DNA of 64,000 nucleotides from Clonostachys chloroleuca (lineage: Eukaryota; Ascomycota; Sordariomycetes; Hypocreales; Bionectriaceae), in assembly GCA_037952775.1 (NCBI GenBank), contig JBANAY010000003.1:15500001-15564000 (forward strand), read 5' to 3'. The notes beneath the pieces are model-generated. The model saw only the letters and a list, made by a program, of their open reading frames with translations, did no database searches and was not told the origin of the DNA. This document shows, piece by piece, positions 11,854 to 23,557 of this stretch. Every line of letters starts with the position of its first letter. The stretch's first letter is position 1. The translations under genes and the position numbers were made by a program.

Positions 11854-14494
11854 ATGGCAACAGCTATGGCCTCGCGCACCGGCGCGAAAAGAGACCACAG
11901 TGCATTCCTCGAGCACCTCGCTGCTCAAGAGGCCCAGGACCGAGCCAAGAAGCAGAAGAAGCCGCTCTCGGTAGAACAACACGCACTTCATCGAGCGCAA
12001 TTGACCACCGTGCGCTTCTTCAAGCCGCGGTACGCTGATGAAACTCAAATCAACGTCGGCGGGATCTTTAAAAAATGGAAACGGTATGGTCAAGCTGTCC
12101 TCCTGTTTCTGCTAAGACTTCTACCTTAGTACTGACTCTTTCGATACAGGTACTGCAGCGAAATGAAAGTGGGCGACTGGAAGGAGACGATCGAGAACCT
12201 CAAACGCGAAACAACACAAGACTGTTTCTTATCTGTATGCGAGAAGTATAACATTACCTCATGGGATACGGGCAAGGTATATATCCGTGAATTCCAACAG
12301 CTGTATACTACAATCACCGGTCGTTATATGGACCGCAATGACTCCAAGGAGGTATACAAGGTATGGAGTATATTTTGTCCACCATGTCTGCGCAGCAACA
12401 CGCTAGCTGCCCACTGTTCGACTTTGAACCTGAGCATTGCTGATGTGCATCTTCTATTATAATAGTATCCTAATACCTCGTTTCAACCTCCAACCACCGA
12501 ATTCAGACGGCAAGCCGGTGACTAACGTAGACGGTCTACGTGTTCGACTAACGTTCAACCTCAGCTACGACATGTCCATCTTCCCGGGCGAACGACACCG
12601 CCTCCAACTACATGCCTGCTACCTACTCCTTTGTTATACTGGAGCACGTCCCGGCGAGCTCGTGAATGCCGAGCGGTCGAAACCGAAGGATGGTTCCGCT
12701 GAAGTGCTCTTCGGTCGTAAGACCGTCCACTCGACCTCGGACGATGAAGAAGACCTGGCGCTGGCGTCGGATGGAGACTCCAAAACACTGAGAGATCTTC
12801 TCTCTCAAGAAGCCATCAGACGCAGACCTCCTAAGGCACTCTGCTATGAGGACGTTCAGATGATGATGGTGCGAAATCCGGTCACTAATCAAGTGGTGCT
12901 GGCTATGGCGATCAAGTTCACTCACCATAAGGGCGCTGATAACAAGCCGAAGCCGTATGTTTCTTGCTTTCAGGCTTTGCCTTCCGGCTTCAGATATCAT
13001 GTATGTGCTGACCATTCCTCCAGAACCATCTTTTTCTTTACACCCACTAGGAAGCTTCTATTTTGCGCGGTTTCGACAATCCTTGCTATCGCCCTCCATG
13101 ATCAGGCATTCGATGCACCGAGCTTAATCAACGCGTCCAGCGTTTTTTCCAAGACTCCGCCGCGATTCAAGTCTTGCATCACGCTCCGATGGAAGGGTTC
13201 AATGCTGAAAATCCCGATCTTCCGTCGCTACCGTGGCGATACTCTCTCCGAAAACGAGGCCATGTTGTATTCTAAGCTTAGAGATGATATGGGCCAGCAG
13301 AGCCTCGATTCGGGTAGCGAAAGAAAGGAGACACCAAGGTTTGACAGGAGAGGTTGCGGGAATGTCGCTAACGGTATGTTTCCCTGTAGCTCATCGAAGG
13401 ATGTGAAATAGATATCACCAAAGGTTCGTACCTAACATGATTTAACTTAAGGAGACGCGCCCGACCCTGTCCGTGATCAAATGATGCGCCACGATCCTCA
13501 ATTTATGACCTTTCAAAGCGCTTACCTCAACCAGATCGTCAATTTCGACATTCAGAACGCCTTTCTGGAAGAGGAAAAGGAAACCCAACTCTTTCGAATG
13601 TTCGCCCACGTCAGCCTTACTCGCGACCCCCGTGCAACTGCGAACATGGTCCCCCCAGAGGTGTGGGCGAATGCTCCTCCAGATCCAGAGATTATCGAAC
13701 TTGAGAAACAGCTCGCAGAACTCAGAGGGAACAGCTATCGAATCGAAGGTCATAAACACGAGAAGGAAATTCGACCGCTCATCAATCTCAGGGATAGCAA
13801 GGTTGCAAAACGCAACCTGCGTATCGCAAGACGGTATCGCGAATTTTTCTTCTACAACGCACCGACCTGGGATATCGAGAGACAGGCGCGAGGGGAAGAA
13901 GAGGAGGAGTATACGGAACCGAAGATTGATGTTTCCATTCCCGAACGCGCCAGTCTAGCCAAGCTGCTCTGCAAGCAGCCTGATGATTGGACTGAGCAAG
14001 AACGCCTCCGATAGAGGATCATTGCCATTAACCTCATGGTCGCTTTATGCAATAAGAGGGAGACACCGAGACGTAATTGCATCCGACAGAGAGCCAGAAC
14101 CGATCCTTCCACTAAGCTTGAGTTGTGTGATTCGGAAGAGCTCTACTCAAGTCCTGATTGTTTTCCTCTTCTCATGGAAACAACGCAATGCCCAGACTGC
14201 CTTGACGATGAACGGCTTCGGCTTGAGGAGCGGACGTTTCTGTATTGCCGTCCTACTATTCGGAATGATCACTTTGACAAGCGTCACTTGCCGGAGCGGG
14301 AGCGCGTGGAGAGTCGTGGAGAACCGATCAGGTGCGAACATCCTAGATGTAGGGACGAGAAGTTCGAGCATTTAGACCACTTTCGAAGCCACGTTCAAAG
14401 GATTCACGGGGTCACGCTCCGATCGTCTGAGCAGGTGAAATGTAAACGGTCACGTAAGGCTAAACGGCGTCAGATGGCCAACAGGAAACCATAG
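11854..14494 (+). pseudogene. DUF3435 tyrosine recombinase (Starship-captain family), decayed
   Basis: Exons can be traced at 11854-12083, 12150-12360, 12458-12954, 13024-13373 and 13452-14494; three of the four introns keep good GT-AG ends. Family motifs run in order: FLEHLAAQEAQDRAKKQKKP, GRYMDRNDSKE, FNLSYDMSIFPGERHR, CYTGARPGELV (with the box-I arginine), IKFTHHKGADNKPKP, ALHDQAFDAPSL, RDDMGQQSLDSG, NAFLEEEKETQLFRMFAHVS and a C-terminal CPDC...CEHPRC...LDHFRSHVQRIHG zinc-binding-like part. Two lesions are visible. The acceptor of intron 2 appears to be TAT instead of TAG before 12458. An in-frame TAG sits at 14012-14014 where relatives have a residue, compatible with CAG to TAG, a CpA-to-TpA (RIP-type) change. 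I judge it non-functional. Confidence 0.82.
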
Positions 14495-14686
14495 CTTCCC
14501 CTACAAGAAGCACTTTTAGAAATCATGCCATTCTAGTCCATGGACTGAAGTCTTAAGCAGCTTCATCTTTTGTTCCACACATCTTAGACTGGCAGAGCCA
14601 TATTACACATTAGCATAGAGTGCAAAATAGAAATAGATTTAAGTGTTTAAAACTAGCGTAGCACATCCTGCAATCGCAATAGGCAT

Positions 14687-15661
14687 TTGAAAGTACATGA
14701 GATCGCTAACTTTGATATCCAGAATGCTTTCCTCGAGGAAGAGAAGGAGACTCAGCTATTCCGGCTGTTCGCACACGTCAGCCTTACGCGCGACCCTCGA
14801 GCGACTTCCGACATGGTACCCAAGGAAGTATGGGCGGGCTTGGCACCAGATCCGAACATCCAAAAGCTTGAACAGCAACGTACCACACTCAGACAGGGGA
14901 ACTACCAGATCGAGGGCCATCAGGACGAGAATAAGATACGCAAGCTTACGAATGAAATCCGCTTGAAGCGTGCGCAGCGTCAAAAGGAGGTTGTCAAAGC
15001 ATATCGTGAGCATTAATTTTATCACCGGCCCACTTGGGATATTGAGATGCAAGCACGGGGGGAAGAGGAAGAGGAGTACGTGGAGCCGGTTATCGACGTC
15101 GTCATACCAGCACGGGCTCGGCTAGCAGAGATTCTCTGCCACCAGCCCGATAACCTGAATGAAAATCAAATCCTTCAGTGTAGGATTGAGACCATTGATT
15201 TGATGGTAGCGCTCTGCGACAAGAGAGAGACGGTCAAACGAGATCGCGTTCAGCTAAGGGTCAGCCCCGAACCGCCTATCAAAGCTGAGTCGCCCGGGGT
15301 GTACGGCGAAGTTGCGCCTAGTCCCGATCCATTCCCCCTTCTCCTAGGTGCTGCGCAGTGTCCTGATTGTATCAGTGATGAGCGGCTCTCTCGTGAAGAG
15401 CGCACCTTTACATATTGCTGTCCGACCGTCATGAACGATCATTTCGATGACCAGCATCTAGCCGGGCGCGAGCAAGCTGAGCGGAGCGGTGAGAAGATAC
15501 GGTGCGAACATCCCAAGTGCCGAGACCTTAAGTTTACACATCTCGACCACTTCAGAAATCATGTGCAGGAGCAGCACGGCATCACTCTACGGACGTCAAA
15601 TCAGGTAGAACAGAGGCGGCTGCGCAAAGCGAGACGCCGTCGAATGGTGAAAGCTTATTGA
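14687..15661 (+). pseudogene. Second DUF3435 recombinase, 3' half only
   Basis: The frame resumes at the motif HEIANFDIQNAFLEEEKETQ, equivalent to the last exon of the preceding copy, and runs to the C-terminal CEHPKC...HLDHFRNHVQEQHG and a basic tail ending RRRRMVKAY. A TAA at 15014-15016 interrupts the REH[stop]FYHRPTW segment, where relatives have an aromatic residue. The N-terminal catalytic half is missing. The two copies differ at many residues, so this is a separate older family member, not a fresh tandem duplicate. Confidence 0.8.
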
Positions 15662-18393
15662 TGTCACAGCAGAACTATACTAAGGTCGTCGTATACTAGC
15701 AAAGAAATGTAGACAGTAATTAGATCAATTCTATTCTAGAGGCATGTTTGAGCTCTCTAGACTAACGAATGTGAGACTTGCTGTGAAACAACGTGCTATC
15801 ACCCGTCCAACCATCTTCCTCAGGATTTTATTCCTTGTCCTTGCGTGTGGGCTGGATATGTGTCTGGCTTGTGGTTGCATACAAGAGCCGTAGACCCTTG
15901 TACGAGACGAATGACCATGCCGCAGCAACGAGAGGGAGACCATCACCAGGATCAACTCATCCTCGGACATGCTATATACGAAGGGTAATTCCTAGATGCT
16001 TTGCTGGGCATAGTTTCTGCTCTCCCTGGACTCGCATAGAACTCTCTTCCAGCTCACTATGTATCTCGCCACTGACATTTATAATTGGCTGTAACCAGAT
16101 TACAGACCATGATGGCTACCTTGGGTGGTGTTCGTCTCCATTCCTCGTTAAAAAAAATATCCTAGAATCTGGCTGCTGGGAGAGCCGGATGGTCAAGCGT
16201 CGCCTCTTCGATGGACGTTATATGATGTCGATATCCGAAGACCTTTTGAGTTGAGAACGGCTTGTGGGTAGTTTTTGCTTACCCAGTGCCGAGTTTTGTT
16301 GAGCTGTTTGTTTCAAATATCTATACCTTAGTCAAAAGAACAAAAAGAAAAATAAACGGCTTTACTTGCTCCTTGATGAACTTATCCGTACTTTCTCTCC
16401 TGTCAACAATGGTAGAACTTTGTTCTTTATCAATCCCCATCCTCCGCAAATCTCTGATAAATCACCTGGGGTCAGAAGAGCTCAAAATAACTAAATGTCC
16501 TTATCTACCGCTGTCCAACCACTCGCAACCGAGCAGAGAGCTTCCCTGGCGACACATCCCTAGAGGGTGATCACAACGAGCCGATGTCTGTACAGTCTAG
16601 GCAGCGCCGAACATGTCGTCCAACCTAGAAAGTCAAGGATCTAGGCTCTTGGTCCAAAGTCCTCAGGAGCGCGGGTCGGGTCAAGCAATAAACGGTGGGG
16701 ACAGGGTCAAAAGGGGCGGCGGGCCAGGCCAGGTATGTGGGCGTTTTCCCAGCAATCATGCGGTATCACTAATAACGGATTAAAAGTACACTCAACATGA
16801 ACCACGTGTACAGGCCCACTGCCCCGAAACAGATTTTTAGATGGGAATAATTATGTTGAGCTTCCAACATTCAAGGAACTAGGGCCACTTAAGGAAGATG
16901 ACTGGGATGAGCTTAACCAAGCAATTGATATATGTAATATACTGTAAGAAGGCGATAATTTCATAAACATCAAATAGTTCTATAGGTTACAATTACATAT
17001 ATGTACATATATATATATAATCCAATTATAAACACTACATACTGTAGAAGTTTATGTAAAATGTAAAATGAATATTGCGAGATGTAACAACTCAACAGGG
17101 AGTTATACATCTAGAACTACTTGGGGGACTTGCCACACTCTACTCTGGTGATGTCTTAGTTTATAATTTATGGCACCTAGTTGATGAAAAAGATTATCGG
17201 TATCGCGGGTTTATTAGACCTGGAGTAATATAATAAAAACCTGGTACTGCCTATATTATCTATCGGGGCGAGGCACCTAAGCCTCGTCTCAATTATCCCT
17301 CAGCTCCACTGTCATGCGCCATGGACGACTACATGAGGCCATGTCATATAATACCAGCTACTCATCATGGAGTTGCCTTGTTTTCACCACATTATAGAGT
17401 TTCATCTAACTAATGTCACTTAAGTTTCAAGTCTCGGAATAAGAGACGAGGGTCAGTAGGTCAAAAAAAGAGGAGCTATTTGGCAAACTCATCCTCCGCC
17501 GGGCCTTCATACCCTTCGAAATATAACCATTCATGTTGCAATCACGACACGCACGGCACCATCCAGACACACGCACAGTAATTCATGCCCGTTGAATTCT
17601 TGAAGTAGATTACCAGATTTCGAATCATCTCTATCATGAACACGGCGATCGGGGTTCTGGAGCAGCCCCAGCCTTGGATCTGGGAATCTCAATCACTATG
17701 GCCGTTCGGGAGCGGGGGCCCTTGGGCTTTCCATGGCCTTGGAGGAGATGGTTTGGACGGGAGTTTTTTGATGGCTTCGGGTCAACGCATATATATATCT
17801 ATATTTCGGCTGTTGGCTGGGCCCGGAACACGAGACCTTACGAAACACAACAAAACGGCACCTATGGCTCCATATCTCCTATGGAAGGGCCTTGTTTTCC
17901 TACACAGCAAGCTTGGGGGAGGGGGGGTGGGATCTCCTACCGAAACACCCGGCTTTGGACAGACTGTTAAAAATTAATACGGGTAAAAAAATATATCTGG
18001 GCCCTTGCAGCCTCGGATCTTTAGATCTCGCTAATTCTCAATCGCATAGCCAAAACAACAGTCATCTGATCCCGATGACTAGTGGCATTAATCCCGGAAC
18101 GCAAACTATCAAAGACAATGAGCCACCCCTGTTTACGCAACGCGCACAGAAATAAATATATATGAAAAAACTAAAAGGACTTATGGCAAGATATGTAGAT
18201 GAAAGACGTAGACTTATAAATCCAAGAAATAAGAAGATGTTTATAAATTCCTTTTTCCCTTTGGAAGGGAAAATTAGTGTAGACCCAAGTAAATGACATC
18301 CATGTCATCTGCAAAGGTCCTGCTTAGAGGCTCGGTGAACTCCCAGTGGAGCTCCTTGTCCTCACTCCTACCCCAGGGCTTGGAGGTGAGAAC
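15662..18393. other. AT-rich gene-poor spacer
   Basis: No supportable gene. From 16.9 to 17.3 kb the sequence is strongly AT-rich, with ATATATATAT runs near 17010 and TA-rich words, as in RIP-affected or decayed DNA. A 6-bp-arm hairpin (CGAGGC-ACCTAA-GCCTCG) lies near 17270. Open frames at 17.6-18.1 kb have no recognisable domain. Confidence 0.5.
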
Positions 18394-21188
18394 TTAGCCC
18401 TCAGCCGGGCTGACTGGCTGGGGGCCACGCTCGAAGATCTTGTTGAGGAGGTAGGTTCTCCTCTCGATGGCGTGCTGGATGTTGCGCGAGTTGTCCCAGA
18501 TGTTAGTCATGTTGTCGATGGGGGTCGCACGCGGTGGATGTTGTCAATGACCTTCTTGGCAAGAGAGAGGGGCTGGCTCGCAGAGAGCACGTCCACGGCC
18601 TCGGCGATAGCAATGGCAAGCATAGGCGGGGGGACGCTCATGTTCATAGTGCGCGATCGGAAGAGACCGTTGATGCTGTCGACCATGTCGATGATATCGG
18701 CGGCATGCTCCTGGCATGCGCGCACATAGTGGAGGCGTACATCGCTCGACAGCTGGCGGGGAGCACGGCTGTGGCGGTTCAACTTGATCATGGCATGGTG
18801 GTAGAGGAGGTGCATTGTGGCAAAGGGGTCTATAATGCCCTCGGTGGCAGCCGCCTCCAGGTTCGAACGGTTCAGTGACAGTCTGGTGGGCAGGGTAGAC
18901 TGCCACGACTCAATTGATCCCGTCAAACGTTGCACCTTATTGAACTCACCCTCAGCAGATGCCGGCCTGTGAACCATTCTGTACACAGTAGCCTGGCTCT
19001 CAGCCCAGAGGTGTACCATCATCACCAGGAAGGTGGTGATCTCATCAGTGTGATTAGACCTCTTTGAGAGGCTGAGCGAGTGAGGGTTAAAGACTGGGGC
19101 GAGACTCTCAACCTGCTCTTCGAAGCTGCGGCGATCAGAGGGAAGACGGATGTAGATATCCTTGGCGTTGACCATAGTGACGCGATCAGGGAACATGCCA
19201 CTCAACCGCTCAAGCATGAACAGCGACCAAAGTGTTCGCCTCCTTGCCTCACAGTAGCCAGCCCGGTTCAGACCCAGAGGAAACGACGAGATGGAGGCAT
19301 CATTAGAGTTGTCCAGTTCAAGGTTCAGCTGCAGGGAGGAGACAGTTGCCGCGGCTGCAGATATGAGTTCGTTAGCCTCACGCTTTCGGCCGTTAGAAAC
19401 GTAGTAGAGGGCAAGAAGGATTCGGCTCTGGGCGAGCTGCAGGCAGTTGAACTGCATTCCCTTCTGTGCATACTGGGCCGCCTGTGTGTATTCGAACGCA
19501 ATGTGCTTGGGACCTCCAGACAAGGCAACTCCCACTGCCAGGATGCTGTGTAGAAGCATTAGATCCTCGGGCAACATCTGCTGTGTGGAGTTGGTAACCC
19601 ACGCCCTGGTGGATCGCTCAGGGAGCAGCGTCAAAACCATGGTGCCATCGACATGTGAGAAGAACTGCGAGACGGCAGCCTTGATAGACTTGGGGTTAGT
19701 GACGAGGACGTCTGTCTGCCAGGCTCGATGCAAAACGTGGTTGGGGATGCGAGGCATCGTTGGTGTTGGTGTTAAGATGGGTGAAGCCATGTGGGATCTA
19801 GATCGGTGGAAGGGCATGGAGTTGGAAGGCGGCGAATCTCGACTTGGCACGCATGTCTGCTGATCAACTTTCAATCGCTTGTTGGATCCCGCATCGGCGG
19901 AAGATGGGCGGAATTGAGCACCTGAGAAGACTGGAGAGAACGATTGGCGGCCGAAATCCTCGGCGAACGCTCGTCGAGAACAGCCGCCAGTTGGAACATC
20001 GTCGAGTCCGGCTGGTGGTGTAGATAGAGATGTATTGCGACCACCTCGCGGACTTTGAATAATTCCATTAAGTTAGCAAAAGGGATTACACTACGTCATT
20101 CAAGGTAGTTTCAACACTTACGGTTTCTTAAATGTGCAGACTCGGCCAGACATTTTACACTGAATGCACCTGGGATAAACGGGGTCGCACTTGATCTTCC
20201 TCTCGCGGCAATTGGCACAAGCAATTGCCAGCCTCTTTCTTGGCCTACCAGCTTTAGTCACACCCCAGTGCGGAGTGACAGTCTCGCCATCGATAACCGC
20301 CTTGCAGTGAGTTCCATCGTCGTAGAAGTAGCAGAGGCCTTCACCTGGAACCTCGGCGGCTTTGATAAACCTTGGCAAGAAATGCGCCCCCGTCCAGATC
20401 TTCGGTCCAAGAGTGCTCTTAGTCGAGGAGCCATGAGATTTCGTCGTGCTGTTGGCTGCAGATGGCGGGTTGGTGGCGGTGGAAGAAGACATCCCATGCT
20501 CCCTATAGTTGCTGCCGGCCTCCTTTTGCCCAGAAAACTGTAGGCGGAAGTGGTCTTGCGAGGACTGCACCGTGCAGTTTCGACCAAATTCGCTCCTTCC
20601 GGCCTCAACGTCCGACCGCTCCTGTCCGTCAGTTGGGCGAAATCTTGGTGATCCAGGATCGGAGGCCGATCGTCTCAGTCCCTGGAATGCGGGCTTTTCT
20701 GCATTGCCATCATACGAAGCTCGTGGGTGCGGCAAAGGTGGTGATAGTGTTGGCGGTAAGTAAGAGTCGTTTCGCCCACCAGAAACATGTCGAGGGCGGT
20801 CCATTCCTGGTAACGAGGTCGCGAGAGAGCTGTGTCTATCCGAATGGGGCGAGTTCAGGGGACGGGGAGCTGGAGAAGGAGGTCCAAAGATGCTACTTAA
20901 GGAGGGAAGCTGTTGCTGTGGCTTCTGTTGTCCAGCACCCAGGTTGTCAGCCAGCTTAGGGCTCATCTCTAGAGCCTTCTCGCTAACCATTGTGCTTCTG
21001 CTGCTGCTGCTGGGGTTCTTATCATAATCCTGCGTCGGGGATGGCGAAATGGAGCGGGAGCTCCCGGAAACTTCTGTAGCTGGGGACGATCTCGATGAGA
21101 AGAAAACAGTAATTGTCGGGCTCCCCAGAGTAGGTGGTGTGTCCGGAAGCAGAGCCTGGCCAGATTCGAATGTAGCTAACCCACCCAT
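18394..21188 (-). CDS. Zn(II)2Cys6 transcription factor, RosA/NosA-like, with 3' frame break
   Basis: This is a nuclear binuclear-zinc-cluster regulator. Exon 1 (21188-20122) encodes a Ser/Pro/Gln-rich N-terminus, then a conserved CYFYDDGTH...VTPHWGVTKAGRPRKR stretch and the zinc cluster with cysteines at 324, 327, 334, 341, 344 and 351 (C-x2-C-x6-C-x6-C-x2-C-x6-C). The 69-bp intron 20053-20121 (GTAAGT...TGCTAAC...CAAAG) joins in phase to exon 2, which carries the fungal-specific middle homology region (RRRTLWSLFMLERLSGMFPDR and onward). The frame stops early at about 18507. In the adjacent frame it continues as IDNMTNIWDNSRNIQHAIER and ends at TAA 18394-18396. One extra base in the G5 run at 18520-18524 would restore it. 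Resemblance to the RosA/NosA/PRO1 development regulators is from memory. The region is otherwise intact. Confidence 0.8.
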
Positions 21189-23557
21189 TGAGATAGCTTT
21201 GCCTTGTGCGATTTTCGGAGATGTTTGGGGAATTTCGGGGATTCAAGTGTGCCATAGGAAGCCCACAGCCATGACCCGAACTAGTGTTTTCCTCCCAGTG
21301 GATGTGATCAACACGTAGATGTTCTTGTAATAATTTAGTAGCGGCTGATGGTTTGGTATCCAAATATGGCCAAACAAACACCTCCAAATAGATAATATAT
21401 ATAGAGTATATACTTGCGAGGAGGATGGTGTACGTTCTAAAGTTGTGAATATAAACAAAGAAGAAATTAGAAGTGAAGGAAGCTAACTAGTATGTACGGA
21501 AGGATGAATGGAAGAATAGAGGCCAGCAGGCTGGGATGGGGCAAAGGCGCCAGGTGGGAGAGCAATACTGTTACGACTAACGTTAGTAAGTGCCTACCCT
21601 CGAGAGCTCTAGGTAATTAGAAGGTGCTTGCCGGGCGATGCTAGCTTCGACCAACTAGCTAAGCTTTAAAATACGCGGCTTTATAGGACAGGGGGCCTCA
21701 TAGACCGGAGTTTGGAGGAGGAGGCATGGCCCAGGGCATAGGCTAGCAGAGGGAGCAGCATTTGCGCCGATCGGGATCCATCTGGGGCTCCATACCGAGA
21801 GGCGTCGTCGCTATTCATGATCCTGGGGCGAAGTTCGTCGAATGACACGTGCGCTTAGCTACATATGTCTATGATCTGGTATGGGATAAGGCGTAGTGTG
21901 TAGTGTATCCGGAGGGTGGTGTGGCGTGTACCATATACCCACGCCCCCCTCCACTTGGCACACTCGTCCAGTTAAGGGATGTCTCTGTGGGCCTGGGACC
22001 AGTGCCGCCGCTCCCAGGACCATAATACAATATCCTGTAGGAAATTAACCTAATATGACACTAACGGAGTGATATTCACGGCCAGGCACCCATATAGAAC
22101 ACTCAGTAGTGAAAGAGCTGTACTTCCATTCATTTGTACGTAAGCTACGGTCTCTTCTAGACAACAGATCACCGCCGAGGTGACAGTCCCATACTAGTGA
22201 TAAGACTGGCATAGAAATCTAGTCCTGTCCTGACCCAAAAGTGTGCCGTGGACGGACGAAGATAGAGCTCAGCACCCTAGCAGACTCCACGGCGTCAACC
22301 TGCGGCGTCGGTGGTGGATCCCAATAAATATAGCCACAGGCGAATACAAGATTCAGTTATCCGGGGCGAGATTAGTAAGGGGCATGTTGGATGGAAACGA
22401 GTACCGATGGAGTTTGGCGTTTATCAGTCACATGAGAAAACAACCAAAGTTAATGAGCAGAGGTTTCATGGAAGGCCTTCGTCCTGTACGCTCTAGGTTA
22501 TTATTAAGTATAGAAGTAGGAGAGATTAACGATTAGGTGGCCTGTTAGAATGTGCAAGGCTGGATCAGGATCTGGCAATCGCCTTACAATAATAGCTCGA
22601 GAGATAGCCAATCACCTGCCCTTGAAGTCCGACATCGCACCTGCAGAACTTATACAGGTGGCAATGCTTAAGCAGTCCTTTGTACAGTAGGCCTGTCATG
22701 TTCGTAAAGTTGCGAAGGCACTAAGATGACTAGATACTCTCTAAAGGGCCACAGTTAGGCAAGGACACACAGAGAGAGCTTGATTGCTGCTTCCTCCTAA
22801 TTGACACAACGGAAGTCACTGCCTGCTGCGATTTGTAAGAGATCGGTCTCCTACAAGGTTGGCACGGGCCCTTGTGGAAGAAACATGGCGCGTTTCGTGT
22901 TCTCGGTTTACAGGCCAAGACGGAAATGCGGCGCATTTCCAGGGGAGAAATTTAGGGTAAGAATATGGAGATTTTGATTGGTCCAAAGGTGGAAATGCGC
23001 CGTGTTTTTAGTCTACCTGCTTGATTAGGAAATTGAACACTTGGAGGAATTGGGCTTCAAGTTGATCTGCTCCCAATAACCGATACGGGGATCTAGAAGG
23101 AGAACAAAGAAGAGACAGAGAAGAACAAGGCGGGAAACATAGGGGCTCTGCTATATTAAGACATCAATTGGCGAGATGTGTGTATTTTTAGTTTTTAGAG
23201 CCCTATGGGCGGTGGCCTACCGGGCGTAATAGATCTGTCTGACTACTAGGTTCTCCACTCTTGACACATCAATTTGTCAATGTCGAGCTTTCTCTTAACA
23301 ATATCGTAGCTTCAGCTTAAGGTTAGGGTTAACGTGTCCCAAAGCGAGTCAGGCTGGGACGGAGAACACCATGCGAGCATCCTATCTACCCCGTGGACTC
23401 CTGAGAGGTGACCTGACGATGATTACTGGAACAAAGGTTTTTCTACAATGATAATGGATTATAACCTGGTTGATGACGAGATTAGTTCCAGATAGCTAAG
23501 AGAAATTGATTCAAAATTTTCGTGTGACAAGCGTTCTCGCAACTCCTACTCTAAATC
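21189..23557. other. Intergenic region upstream of the C6 factor
   Basis: Probably contains the transcription factor's promoter and long 5' leader (up to about 21.6 kb). Beyond that there is only short-frame sequence. An inverted repeat at 22922-22940 and its third arm at 22991 are listed separately. No RNA gene or protein domain was recognised. Confidence 0.45.
22922..22999. repeat. 9-bp-arm palindrome plus a third copy of the arm
   Basis: GGAAATGCG-G-CGCATTTCC at 22922-22940 is a perfect inverted repeat with a one-base spacer. The same arm GGAAATGCG recurs at 22991-22999. It could be a dimer-binding site or chance; no gene start is adjacent. Confidence 0.6.

Noticed and set aside
11499..12038. 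179-codon plus-strand frame upstream of and overlapping the recombinase start
   Set aside because: It overlaps the first DUF3435 exon in another frame, and its composition looks non-coding.
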